Shown piece by piece: positions 1-7,005 of a stretch of 64,000 nucleotides of DNA. Both the position numbers and the translations under genes were made by a program. The DNA is taken from assembly GCF_004138335.1 (NCBI RefSeq), contig NZ_RYFW01000002.1, forward strand, positions 787,501 to 851,500, written 5' to 3'. The notes beneath the pieces were generated by a model, which was not told the DNA's origin, searched no databases, and saw nothing but the letters and a program-made list of their open reading frames with translations. The stretch is from Peristeroidobacter agariperforans. Lineage in GTDB: Bacteria; Pseudomonadota; Gammaproteobacteria; Steroidobacterales; Steroidobacteraceae. Every line of letters begins with the position of its first letter. Within the stretch, counting starts at the first letter, position 1.

Positions 1-852
1 CGCCTGCGCGTGGCTGGCGTAACCGACGATGCGAGCCAGCGGCTTGAGATTGTGCTGACGTACCGCGCTGGCGCTCGCGATGAGCAGGGCAGAGGCGCCG
101 TCGGAGATCGAAGAAGAGCTGGCGGCAGTGACGGTGCCGTCCTTTGCGAACGCCGGCTTCAGGCTCGGGATCTTGCTGATGTCACAAGTGAACGGCGTTT
201 CGTCCTTCGCGACGACGCGCTCGCCTTTGCGATCTTTCACCGTGACCGGCGCGATTTCGTTGTTGAACGCCGTGCTCTCGACGGCGGCCAGCGCGCGACG
301 CACCGACTCGGCGGCGAACTCATCCTGCTGCTGACGAGTGAAGCCGTACTTGGCGGCTGTGGCCTCGGCGAACGAGCCCATCATCTTGCCGTCGAACGGG
401 CTCTGCAGACCGTCGAAGAACATGTGATCGAGAATTTCCGAATGACCCATGCGCAGACCGCCGCGGGCCTTCGGAATCAGATAAGGCGCGTTGGTCATCG
501 ACTCGATGCCGCCGGCGAGCACGACGTTGGCGGAGCCGGCGCGAATCTGATCGGCTGCCATCATCACGGCCTTCAAGCCGGAGCCGCACATCTTGTTGAT
601 GGTCGTTGCCGGCACTTTCTGCGGCACGCCGCCGGCGAGCGCAGCCTGGCGACCGGGCGCCTGGCCGATGCCGGCCATGAGCACGCAACCGAGGATGGTT
701 TCGTCGATCTGCTCGGCCGACAAGCCAGAGTCCTTGATCGCGGCCTGTACGGCTGCCGCGCCGAGCTGCGGGGAGGTCAACGGACTGAGTGCGCCCTGGA
801 AAGCACCGATGGGAGTGCGGCGGGCGGCAACGATGTAAACCGGTTCGCTCAT
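1..852 (-). CDS. Acetyl-CoA acetyltransferase (thiolase), C-terminus beyond window
   Basis: Thiolase II family enzyme that condenses or cleaves acetyl-CoA/acetoacetyl-CoA in beta-oxidation, ketone-body or PHA metabolism. Reading the minus strand from the ATG at 852 gives 284 codons with no stop before the window edge; family members are about 390-400 aa, so roughly the last 110 residues are missing. The start reads MSEPVYIVAARRTPIG, and the acyl-accepting cysteine is C89 in NKMCGSG. The C-terminal His and second Cys motifs lie outside. It sits downstream of the Leu/Phe/Val dehydrogenase on the same strand with a gap of about 170 bp. Exact substrate chain length cannot be told from this part. 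Confidence 0.93.
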   Translation of the reverse strand, partial: MSEPVYIVAARRTPIGAFQGALSPLTSPQLGAAAVQAAIKDSGLSAEQIDETILGCVLMAGIGQAPGRQAALAGGVPQKVPATTINKMCGSGLKAVMMAADQIRAGSANVVLAGGIESMTNAPYLIPKARGGLRMGHSEILDHMFFDGLQSPFDGKMMGSFAEATAAKYGFTRQQQDEFAAESVRRALAAVESTAFNNEIAPVTVKDRKGERVVAKDETPFTCDISKIPSLKPAFAKDGTVTAASSSSISDGASALLIASASAVRQHNLKPLARIVGYASHAQA

Positions 853-907
853 GGGAATGCTCGACTGCTGTCAGTAAAGGGCGATTGGGCACCGAAACGA
901 TCGTCTC

Positions 908-938
908 AGGAGCGCATCGCCAGTTTATGGCGGCTCCT
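908..938. other. Bulged inverted repeat upstream of thiolase
   Basis: AGGAGC (908-913) pairs with GCTCCT (933-938), and inside it CGCCA (918-922) pairs with TGGCG (928-932) around a GTTTA loop, with a four-base bulge. It lies between the dehydrogenase stop and the thiolase start. No T-run follows on either strand, so a simple terminator is unlikely; a 5'-UTR structure or operator is possible. Confidence 0.3.
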
Positions 939-1019
939 AAACTTACTTGCAAGTACCCAGCGTACGCCGAGTTTGTATGCAGTGCAATAAGGCGCCCGCA
1001 ACCCGCAAAAAGTCGAACG

Positions 1020-2096
1020 TTATCGGCCGCCGTAAGGCAATTTAATGCGGCTGAGCGCCGCAATCCGCTCTTCGGCGAGGCGCCGCGCCGCTTGCCAGGT
1101 GGGAATGTTGTTGCGCGCGGCGAGGTTGAGTATTCGACTAATGATGTCGTGGATGCGCGCGACGCTTCGTAAGGCGCGGTCCTCGTTATATCCCTCCAGC
1201 TCGATCGCGCTGTTCATCAGGCCGCCGGCGTTGATGGCGTAGTCGGGCGCGTAAAGAATGCCGCGACGGTCGAGCTCCGTGCCCAGCTCTTCGGATTCGA
1301 GCTGATTGTTGGCCCCGCCTGCGACGATGCGACAACGCAGTCGAGGCACGGTGTCCTCGTTGATCACTGCACTCAGCGCGCACGGCGAGAAAACATCCGC
1401 CTCGACATCGTAGATCTGTGACATCGGCACCGCCTCGGCGCCGAACTCGGCAACGGCGTGCTCGATGCGTTCTTCATTGATATCGGTGATGAACACCTTC
1501 GCGCCGGCGGCGCGCAGCGATTTCGCGAGGTGATAGCCGACCTGACCGGCGCCTTGCACGGCGAAGCTGGTGCGTCGCAGGTCCGCGTGCCCGAGCTTGA
1601 ATTCCATGCAGGCGCGAATGCCGTGCAACGTGCCCAACGCGGTGAAGCGCGATGGATCGCCGCTGCCGCCGACCAATTGCGGCACACCGACGACGTGGCG
1701 CGTTTCCTGGCGAATCAGCTCCATGTCCTCGGCGTTGGTGCCCACATCTTCGGTCGTGATGTAGCGGCCGCCGAGCGATTGAATGAAACGGCCGAGCGCG
1801 CGAAACAGCGCTTCGCTCTTATCCGTTTCGGGATTGCCGATGAGCACGCCTTTGGCGCCGCCGAGATTGAGGCCGGCGATCGCGGCTTTGTGAGTCATGT
1901 CGGCGGAGTGCTTCAGCACATCGCGCACCGCGTCCGCTTCATTTGCGTACGGCCACATGCGCAGGCCGCCGAGCGCCGGGCCCAGCGCAGTGTTGTGAAT
2001 CGCGATCACGCAGCGCAGGCCGCTCTCGCGATGATGAAAGAACACCACTTGCTCGTGACCGAGCCGGCCCACCGCTTCGAACAGGTTCATCGCCAT
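1020..2096 (-). CDS. Leu/Phe/Val dehydrogenase (Glu-dehydrogenase superfamily)
   Basis: NAD-dependent amino-acid dehydrogenase that reversibly deaminates branched-chain or aromatic L-amino acids to 2-oxo acids. The 358-aa length matches leucine/phenylalanine dehydrogenases (about 350-365 aa) rather than glutamate dehydrogenase (about 450). The N-terminal domain has the GGLRMWP region and substrate/catalytic lysines in the MTHKAAIAG and GGAKGVL segments. The Rossmann NAD site is VQGAGQVGYH, and the conserved APDYAINAGG segment follows. The start reads MAMNLFE, so Met3 (2090) is an alternative. A thiolase lies downstream on the same strand, which fits amino-acid carbon feeding acyl-CoA metabolism, but co-transcription is not shown. 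Leu versus Phe specificity is undecided. Confidence 0.9.
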   Translation of the reverse strand: MAMNLFEAVGRLGHEQVVFFHHRESGLRCVIAIHNTALGPALGGLRMWPYANEADAVRDVLKHSADMTHKAAIAGLNLGGAKGVLIGNPETDKSEALFRALGRFIQSLGGRYITTEDVGTNAEDMELIRQETRHVVGVPQLVGGSGDPSRFTALGTLHGIRACMEFKLGHADLRRTSFAVQGAGQVGYHLAKSLRAAGAKVFITDINEERIEHAVAEFGAEAVPMSQIYDVEADVFSPCALSAVINEDTVPRLRCRIVAGGANNQLESEELGTELDRRGILYAPDYAINAGGLMNSAIELEGYNEDRALRSVARIHDIISRILNLAARNNIPTWQAARRLAEERIAALSRIKLPYGGR

Positions 2097-2140
2097 CCCT
2101 CGAAAACCGCAGGCGATGATTATAGGCGGGGTTGTGCGAC

Positions 2141-2938
2141 TTAGGATCGCTTCGAATGCAGCGCGGCGATGCCGTCGTTCGACGACAGATCAGGTTCGCC
2201 CAATTCCGCCAGGATGCGTGCGTGCGCCAGATCGCGTGTGTGGACGACGGCGTCCGAATGCTTCATATCCCGCATCGGGCCAATCGAGGGCAGGACGTGA
2301 ATGTCGATCCGCCCGGGACGCGGCAGGAACCGGCCGGAGGGCAGGATGTAGCGCGTGCCCTTCAGAACCAGCGGCACGACCGGCAGATCGACGCGCGCCG
2401 CAATGGTGAAAGCGCCGCTGTGAAATTTGCCGAGTCCCGGCTCCGCCAGGAACGTGCCTTCGGGAAAGAACGCGAGCGCCTGGCCGGCGTCGGCGGCTTT
2501 CAATAGACGTCTCGCATCCATGCCACCGGCGTGGCGGTTGAAACGGTCCACGAACTCCGAGCCGATGCGCCTCAACAGCAGACCGGCGAGCGGCACGCGG
2601 CTGAACTCTTTTTTGATGACGAACGAGAAGCGTGCGGGCAGGGCGGCCTTGAGCACGATGCCATCGAGATAGCTGGCGTGATTGGCGACCACCACGCAGG
2701 GGCCGCCAGGTAACAAATGCTCGTCGAGCACGCGCAGTCGCAAGCCGGCGACCGCAAAAAATGCACGGCCGGCAAAGTGAGCAATATGCCGACGTGTTTT
2801 GATCCCGAAAGGCAGTAAAACTGCTACGAAGGCGCTCAGGCCAAACAGCAGGAACACCGCCAGCGCATACAAACCGTAGATGATTTCGAGCACTGTCCGG
2901 ACAATGGTCCAGGGCGCGCGCAGCCAGCCTTCAGTCAT
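2141..2938 (-). CDS. plsC: 1-acyl-sn-glycerol-3-phosphate acyltransferase (PlsC family)
   Basis: Inner-membrane acyltransferase that would transfer an acyl chain to lysophosphatidate in phospholipid synthesis. The N-terminal 50 residues are hydrophobic (VLEIIYGLYALAVFLLFGLS), giving one or two membrane segments. The catalytic HX4D motif is NHASYLDG, followed by a block II-like segment (RIGSEFVDR) and the block III FPEGTF glycerol-phosphate site. At 265 aa it is a normal family length. The gene ends 44 bp before the start of the Leu/Phe/Val dehydrogenase on the same strand and is divergent from xerD. Other lyso-lipid acyltransferases of this superfamily (for example OlsA-like) share these motifs, so the acceptor is inferred. 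Confidence 0.85.
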   Translation of the reverse strand: MTEGWLRAPWTIVRTVLEIIYGLYALAVFLLFGLSAFVAVLLPFGIKTRRHIAHFAGRAFFAVAGLRLRVLDEHLLPGGPCVVVANHASYLDGIVLKAALPARFSFVIKKEFSRVPLAGLLLRRIGSEFVDRFNRHAGGMDARRLLKAADAGQALAFFPEGTFLAEPGLGKFHSGAFTIAARVDLPVVPLVLKGTRYILPSGRFLPRPGRIDIHVLPSIGPMRDMKHSDAVVHTRDLAHARILAELGEPDLSSNDGIAALHSKRS

Positions 2939-3046
2939 AACTCGACACAGATGTCACGGGGAATTTTATGTTGTGCTGGCATGGATTTCGTTTAACGGTC
3001 GATTTCTGTGAACTAAGTCTCTTTTATGTAAACCCCGCCGGGGTTC

Positions 3047-3062
3047 TGTGATTGTAATCACG
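3047..3062. promoter_or_regulatory. CRP/FNR-family-like palindrome in the plsC-xerD intergenic region
   Basis: The stretch reads TGTGA, six bases, TCACG, matching 9 of the 10 specified bases of the CRP half-site consensus TGTGA-N6-TCACA. The palindrome GTGATT-GT-AATCAC spans 3048-3061. Immediately before it is a perfect hairpin AACCCC-GCC-GGGGTT (3031-3045). It lies about 110 bp from plsC and about 130 bp from xerD, in the shared divergent promoter region. Function is inference. Confidence 0.45.
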
Positions 3063-3193
3063 CCCAGCGCCAGACCCGGTCTCCATACTGGCCGCCATCG
3101 ATTTACCGGTCTGTCGTGAGCGATCACGGCGTACACCTAAAGGCGATGAGCAGCGTAACCAAAGCATCAGTTTACTCGAGGTCAGGCGACGAT

Positions 3194-4096
3194 ATGCCGG
3201 AGACGACGCCGTCGTTGGCAGCCATCGACCGCTTTCTCGACGCAGTGTGGATGGAGCGCGGTCTGTCGCCCAACACGCTGTCCGCTTACCGCGCCGACCT
3301 GACTGCACTCGATCGTTGGCTGCAGTCGCGAGGCACATCGAGCGTCGCCGCCAAGCGCGCCGACCTGCTGGCGTTCATCGCCCACCGGGTCGAAGCCGGT
3401 GCGCGTCCGCGCTCCACCGCCCGCCAGCTCTCCAGCTTTCGTCGATTCTACCGTTACCTGATTCGCGACGGCGCCATCAAGGAAGATCCGACCGCGCAGA
3501 TTGCGATGCCGAAGATCGGCCGCTCGCTGCCGAAGTCGCTGACCGAGGAAGAGGTCGAGGCGCTGCTGAAGGCGCCGGTGATCGAGGATCCGCTGGGCCA
3601 TCGCGACCGCTGCATGCTCGAGGTGCTGTACGCCACCGGCCTGCGCGTGTCGGAGCTCGTGAACCTGAAATCCAGTCAGGTGAACATGAACCAGGGCGTG
3701 CTGCGCATCGTCGGCAAGGGCGATCGCGAACGGCTGATTCCGCTGGGCGAGGAAGCCGTGTCCTGGCTGCAGAAGTTCATGAACGGCGCGCGTCTGGAAA
3801 TCCTGCTGGAGCGCCAGACCGACTATCTGTTCCCCACGCGCCGCGGCGATCGCATGACGCGCCAGGCGTTCTGGCACATCATCAAGCGCTACGCGCACAA
3901 GGCCGGTGTGCAGAAGGCGTTGTCGCCTCATACACTGCGCCATGCATTTGCCACACACCTGCTGAACCATGGCGCCGACCTGCGCGTCGTGCAGATGCTG
4001 CTGGGGCATAGCGACCTGTCGACCACGCAGATCTATACCCACGTGGCCCGGGAACGCATGAAGGAGCTGCATGCCCTTCATCACCCGAGAGGCTGA
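3194..4096 (+). CDS. xerD: Site-specific tyrosine recombinase XerD
   Basis: Tyrosine recombinase that, with XerC, resolves chromosome dimers at dif during cell division. From the ATG at 3194 it is 300 aa, the usual XerD size; the frame is open upstream to 3116, but those residues do not resemble the family. An N-terminal SAM-like core-binding domain (about 5-90) precedes the catalytic domain with the full active-site set: R151 (ATGLRVSEL), K175 (GKGDRERLIPL), H246 and R249 (HTLRHAFATHLL), H272 (LLGHSDL) and nucleophile Y281 (QIYTH). No integrase-type arm domain and no att-like repeats are evident, so this is a housekeeping recombinase rather than a mobile-element integrase. Confidence 0.95.
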   Translation: MPETTPSLAAIDRFLDAVWMERGLSPNTLSAYRADLTALDRWLQSRGTSSVAAKRADLLAFIAHRVEAGARPRSTARQLSSFRRFYRYLIRDGAIKEDPTAQIAMPKIGRSLPKSLTEEEVEALLKAPVIEDPLGHRDRCMLEVLYATGLRVSELVNLKSSQVNMNQGVLRIVGKGDRERLIPLGEEAVSWLQKFMNGARLEILLERQTDYLFPTRRGDRMTRQAFWHIIKRYAHKAGVQKALSPHTLRHAFATHLLNHGADLRVVQMLLGHSDLSTTQIYTHVARERMKELHALHHPRG

Positions 4097-4110
4097 AAAG
4101 GCATGATTTT

Positions 4111-4131
4111 GTCGCGGCCTGCGGCCGCGAC
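4111..4131. terminator. Strong GC hairpin after xerD, possible terminator
   Basis: GTCGCGGCC (4111-4119) and GGCCGCGAC (4123-4131) form a perfect 9-bp stem with a TGC loop, 14 bp after the xerD stop. No U-tract follows, so it may act as a weak terminator or 3'-end stabiliser; termination is inferred from position. Confidence 0.4.
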
Positions 4132-4262
4132 CCGGCCTTGAACCAACGTACTCTCGCGGGTCCTCTGGCAGCTGGTAGACTCCGTTTACCTCCTCAAGCC
4201 GAATTCCCGTTGAACTTGCGCCGCCGCGCAGGCTCGAATCGGCGAGGGTCACGAGAGTTCCC

Positions 4263-5009
4263 ATGAAAAAACTGTTGTTGTGTCTGTTCGCCAACTTGTC
4301 TTTGGCGACGTTGCTGGCCACTTCCGTGGCGGCGGCCGAGCCGGCAGCGCCCGCCAAGGCGGCCGATGCGGCGATCCGCGCGGCGATCGCCAAGAAATTC
4401 CCCGAGATGAAGATCGACGAGGTGCGGGCCTCGCCCATGAAGGACATCTACGAAGTTCAGATGGGGGGCGAGATCGCCTACATCAGCGGCGACGGCAAGT
4501 TCCTCATCGCGGGCGACATGTACGAGATCGATTCGCGCACCAATCTCACCGAGAACGGCCGCCAAAAGGGCCGCCTGCAGGCGCTCGCCAAGCTCGATGA
4601 GAAGGACATGATCGTGTTCAAGCCGGCCAAGGTGAGGCACACCATTACGGTGTTCACCGACGTCGAGTGCGGTTACTGCCGGAAGCTCCACAGCGAAATC
4701 GCCCAGCTGAACGATCGCGGCGTGCAGGTGCGTTATCTGGCGTATCCGCGCGCCGGCCCGGGCACCGAGGACTGGGCCAAGATGGAAGCGGTGTGGTGCT
4801 CGATGGACCGCAAGAAAGCCATCACCGACGCCAAGGCGGGCAAGGCAGTGAAGGCGGCTCAGTGCGCCACGCCGGTCGCGAAGCAGTTCCAGTTGGGTGA
4901 AAAGCTCGGGGTGCGCGGTACGCCGGCCATCTTCACCGACACCGGCGAGTACATTGGCGGCTACCTGGCGCCGGACCAGATGGTCAGTCGGCTCGAAGGC
5001 AAGGAATAA
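4263..5009 (+). CDS. dsbC: Thiol:disulfide interchange protein DsbC
   Basis: Periplasmic disulfide isomerase that corrects wrongly paired cysteines and is kept reduced by DsbD. A Sec signal peptide (about 1-25) starts MKKLLLCLF and ends in SVAAA. The dimerisation domain (about 30-100) is followed by a thioredoxin-like domain with the active site C136-GY-C139; the second, structural cysteine pair is C179 and C201, and the cis-Pro loop is RGTPAIF. The 248-aa length is typical. The xerD-dsbC order recurs in gammaproteobacteria such as E. coli. It converges with the ferredoxin gene over a shared hairpin. Confidence 0.95.
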   Translation: MKKLLLCLFANLSLATLLATSVAAAEPAAPAKAADAAIRAAIAKKFPEMKIDEVRASPMKDIYEVQMGGEIAYISGDGKFLIAGDMYEIDSRTNLTENGRQKGRLQALAKLDEKDMIVFKPAKVRHTITVFTDVECGYCRKLHSEIAQLNDRGVQVRYLAYPRAGPGTEDWAKMEAVWCSMDRKKAITDAKAGKAVKAAQCATPVAKQFQLGEKLGVRGTPAIFTDTGEYIGGYLAPDQMVSRLEGKE

Positions 5010-5022
5010 AGCGGGATTCCCA

Positions 5023-5047
5023 GCTCACCCGCCTCGCGCGGGTGAGC
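5023..5047. terminator. Bidirectional hairpin between dsbC and fdxA
   Basis: GCTCACCCGC (5023-5032) and GCGGGTGAGC (5038-5047) form a perfect 10-bp stem with a 5-base loop (CTCGC), in the 57-bp gap between two converging genes. The T-tract is poor (GTTCGATTC). Position and symmetry support a shared terminator. Confidence 0.6.
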
Positions 5048-5066
5048 GTTCGATTCAGCGCTGCTC

Positions 5067-5390
5067 TCAGCGCTCCAGCAGCTTCAACTTATCCGGCTTG
5101 CCGTCCCATTCCTTGGCATCGGCGGGCATGGCCTTCTTCTCGGTGATCACCGGCCACGACTTGGTCAGCTCGGCGTTCAGCTGCTTGAAGTGCTGCTGCC
5201 CCTCCGGCAGCTCCTCTTCCGAGAAAATCGCTTCGGCCGGGCACTCCGGCTCGCACAGCGTGCAGTCGATGCACTCGTCCGGATCGATGACCAGGAAGTT
5301 CGGACCTTCGTGGAAACAATCGACCGGGCACACCTCGACGCAATCGGTGTACTTGCACTTGATGCAGTTTTCAGTGACGACGAAAGTCAT
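5067..5390 (-). CDS. fdxA: 7Fe-8S (FdxA-type) ferredoxin
   Basis: Small cytoplasmic electron carrier of the Azotobacter FdI/FdxA family, with one 3Fe-4S and one 4Fe-4S cluster. At 107 aa it has the family pattern of cysteines at 9, 12, 17, 21 and 25, followed by C40, C43, C46 and C50 in the second cluster motif ([12 protein letters not shown]). The C-terminal half is the usual acidic/aromatic extension ([15 protein letters not shown]). It is a stand-alone gene converging on dsbC. Redox partners are not evident from the neighbours. Confidence 0.95.
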   Translation of the reverse strand: MTFVVTENCIKCKYTDCVEVCPVDCFHEGPNFLVIDPDECIDCTLCEPECPAEAIFSEEELPEGQQHFKQLNAELTKSWPVITEKKAMPADAKEWDGKPDKLKLLER

Positions 5391-5512
5391 CGGCTACAGC
5401 TCCGCAAAATCTCTTCGGGCGGCACGGCCGCTTTGAGGCTGCGCATTGTGCCAAAGGGGGCGCGGGGATGCGAGGCGGGGTTGCCATCTGCATATAACCA
5501 GGGGAGCCAGCG

Positions 5513-6082
5513 CTATTGGGAATGGCCGTCGGTCATGACCGGTTTGCCGTCCTGCCAGTCGATATCGCGGAAGTGCAGCTGTTCCCGGCCTTTGGCCCGG
5601 TCGTCCAGGTAGCGCCGCAGGGCAAACTCCCCGCTCAGGAAGGCGATATCGGGCCACGGAATCTCCTCTTCGGCGTATAGCTGCGATTCCAGGCTCTCCG
5701 GCCCAATGCCAAACGAAGGCTGCGTTAGCGTGGCGCGAAACATGATGTGCACCTGGTGGGCGCGCAGCACATTGACGATGGCCAGCATCGAGCCGATGCG
5801 CACGTGGGCCAGCGCCTCCTCCAGCGCCTCGCGGGCCGCCGCCTGCTGTACCGATTCGCCGTTTTCCATGAAGCCCGCCGGTATGGTCCAGAAACCGCGG
5901 CGCGGCTCGATGGCCCGTTTGCACAACAGGATTTTGCCTTCGAACTCGATCACGCAGCCGGCGATGATGCGTGGGTTTTCGTAATGGATGGCGCCGCAAT
6001 TGGCGCACATGAAGCGGGGCAGATGGTCACCCGGAGGGACGCTGAGGCTGACCGGGTTGGCACAGTTGGAGCAAAACTTCAT
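5513..6082 (-). CDS. NUDIX hydrolase with N-terminal zinc ribbon
   Basis: Hydrolase of nucleoside-diphosphate-linked substrates such as NADH, ADP-ribose or FAD. The first 35 residues carry two CxxC pairs (CSNC and CANC), a zinc ribbon as in NudC and related enzymes. The Nudix box starts at GFMENGES and continues to REALEEALA, conserving the metal-binding Glu residues. At 189 aa it is shorter than NudC (about 257 aa) and lacks its extra N-terminal domain, so it belongs to the zinc-ribbon NUDIX group rather than NudC itself. The neighbours give no hint of substrate. Confidence 0.9.
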   Translation of the reverse strand: MKFCSNCANPVSLSVPPGDHLPRFMCANCGAIHYENPRIIAGCVIEFEGKILLCKRAIEPRRGFWTIPAGFMENGESVQQAAAREALEEALAHVRIGSMLAIVNVLRAHQVHIMFRATLTQPSFGIGPESLESQLYAEEEIPWPDIAFLSGEFALRRYLDDRAKGREQLHFRDIDWQDGKPVMTDGHSQ

Positions 6083-6427
6083 GAGGCGGGCATGGTCCCC
6101 TTTCGTTGCGCCGGGTGCAACAGTGCGCGTTGTCCTGGCTAACGCTTCGGGGCTACAGGCAGGGGCGGATCAGGTTGTGTACGTCACTGAATTCATGCAT
6201 CCCCGGTTCGAGGAGGCTGTTCCGACGCGGAAGGCACATTCACACGGCGAAAGTGAGCTGGTTCGTGATGCTGTCTCTACTGGCTGGCATCGAGCAGATG
6301 CGTGGGCGGTCGGATCTTGCGGATGTGATCAAGCGGTTGAGGAACGCGGCGTTGGCGGATGAGAGTGGCTTCAAGCTTGCGTCCGTGCTGTCTGATCTGA
6401 CTTTGGTGGGAACGTGGCCTCTTAATC
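6083..6427. other. Intergenic stretch without a confident gene
   Basis: 345 bp between the NUDIX gene start and the marR stop. A plus-strand reading frame over about 6250-6427 gives an amphipathic, protein-like stretch (LADVIKRLRNAALADES), but it has no convincing start or ribosome-binding site and runs into the marR gene in antisense. It could be a decayed gene fragment. I see no RNA gene or clear promoter. Confidence 0.5.
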
Positions 6428-6922
6428 TCAATCTTGATCCTTGTTTTCATCGATCGAGTGTCGCACCGACGCCAGCAGTTTCATCAGCTGCTCCATCTGC
6501 GACTCGGTCACCCCAGCAAACATCTTGTCCACCCACTGCTCATGCGCACGCGCCATGCGTTGAAACGCGTCTCTTCCCTTCTTGGTCAAGCGGACGGTCG
6601 CAATCCGGCGATCATCCGACTCCAACGTCCGCACGACCAGCAGCTCCTCGATGAGTCGATTCACGATCCCCGTCACATTGCCATTCGACACCAGCAGCGC
6701 CGCCGACAACTGGCTCATCGTCAACCCATCCGGCTCACGCTCGAGCGCCGCCATCACATCGAAGCGGGGCAGAGTCGTTTCGAACTCTGCTTCGAGTCGG
6801 GTGCGGATGCGGCGTTCGATGATCATGGAGCAGCTGAGCAGTCGCAGCCACAGGCGCAAGGACTTTCTGCTGTGCGGAGAACCGCCGAGTTTCTCGGCAA
6901 AGGCGCGGGTTGCGGTGGTCAT
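6428..6922 (-). CDS. MarR-family transcriptional regulator
   Basis: Winged-helix regulator, 164 aa from the preferred Met near 6922 (MTTATRAFAEKLGG). The frame is open to 6982, but the longer form would translate the operator-like palindrome between this gene and the next operon. The MarR core is clear: a dimerisation helix (LRLWLRLLSCSMIIERRIR), recognition region (LTMSQLSAALLVSNGNVTGIVNRL) and wing (LESDDRRIATVRLTKKGRDAF). It is divergent from the aryl-CoA degradation operon, and MarR proteins in such positions commonly repress the neighbouring pathway until the aromatic acid or its CoA ester binds. That role is inference here. Confidence 0.88.
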   Translation of the reverse strand: MTTATRAFAEKLGGSPHSRKSLRLWLRLLSCSMIIERRIRTRLEAEFETTLPRFDVMAALEREPDGLTMSQLSAALLVSNGNVTGIVNRLIEELLVVRTLESDDRRIATVRLTKKGRDAFQRMARAHEQWVDKMFAGVTESQMEQLMKLLASVRHSIDENKDQD

Positions 6923-6943
6923 CGGCAGGTTCCGGGAGATTAG

Positions 6944-6966
6944 TTGACACCTAAAATATATCAACC
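6944..6966. promoter_or_regulatory. Candidate MarR operator with overlapping -35 box
   Basis: GTTGACA, nine bases (CCTAAAATA), TATCAAC form an inverted repeat with 6 of 7 arm positions matching, in an AT-rich patch in the marR-monooxygenase intergenic gap (coordinates good to one base). The left arm includes a consensus -35 TTGACA facing the operon, with TACCAT 18 bases later as a possible -10. The overlap would let the regulator block the promoter. Confidence 0.5.
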
Positions 6967-7005
6967 GTACCATGGATGCCATCTTAGGGTGACCGGCGCA
7001 ATGCC

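Noticed and set aside
3194-4096. Tyrosine recombinase as a sign of an integrated element
   Set aside because: Length and motifs fit housekeeping XerD, the neighbour is dsbC, and no att-like repeats or phage genes are present.
3182-4447. 421-codon minus-strand open frame across xerD and dsbC
   Set aside because: It spans two unrelated, well-supported plus-strand genes and has no protein-like features.
6250-6427. Possible small plus-strand gene next to marR
   Set aside because: Protein-like in part, but with no credible start, no ribosome-binding site and antisense overlap with marR; kept only as a note.
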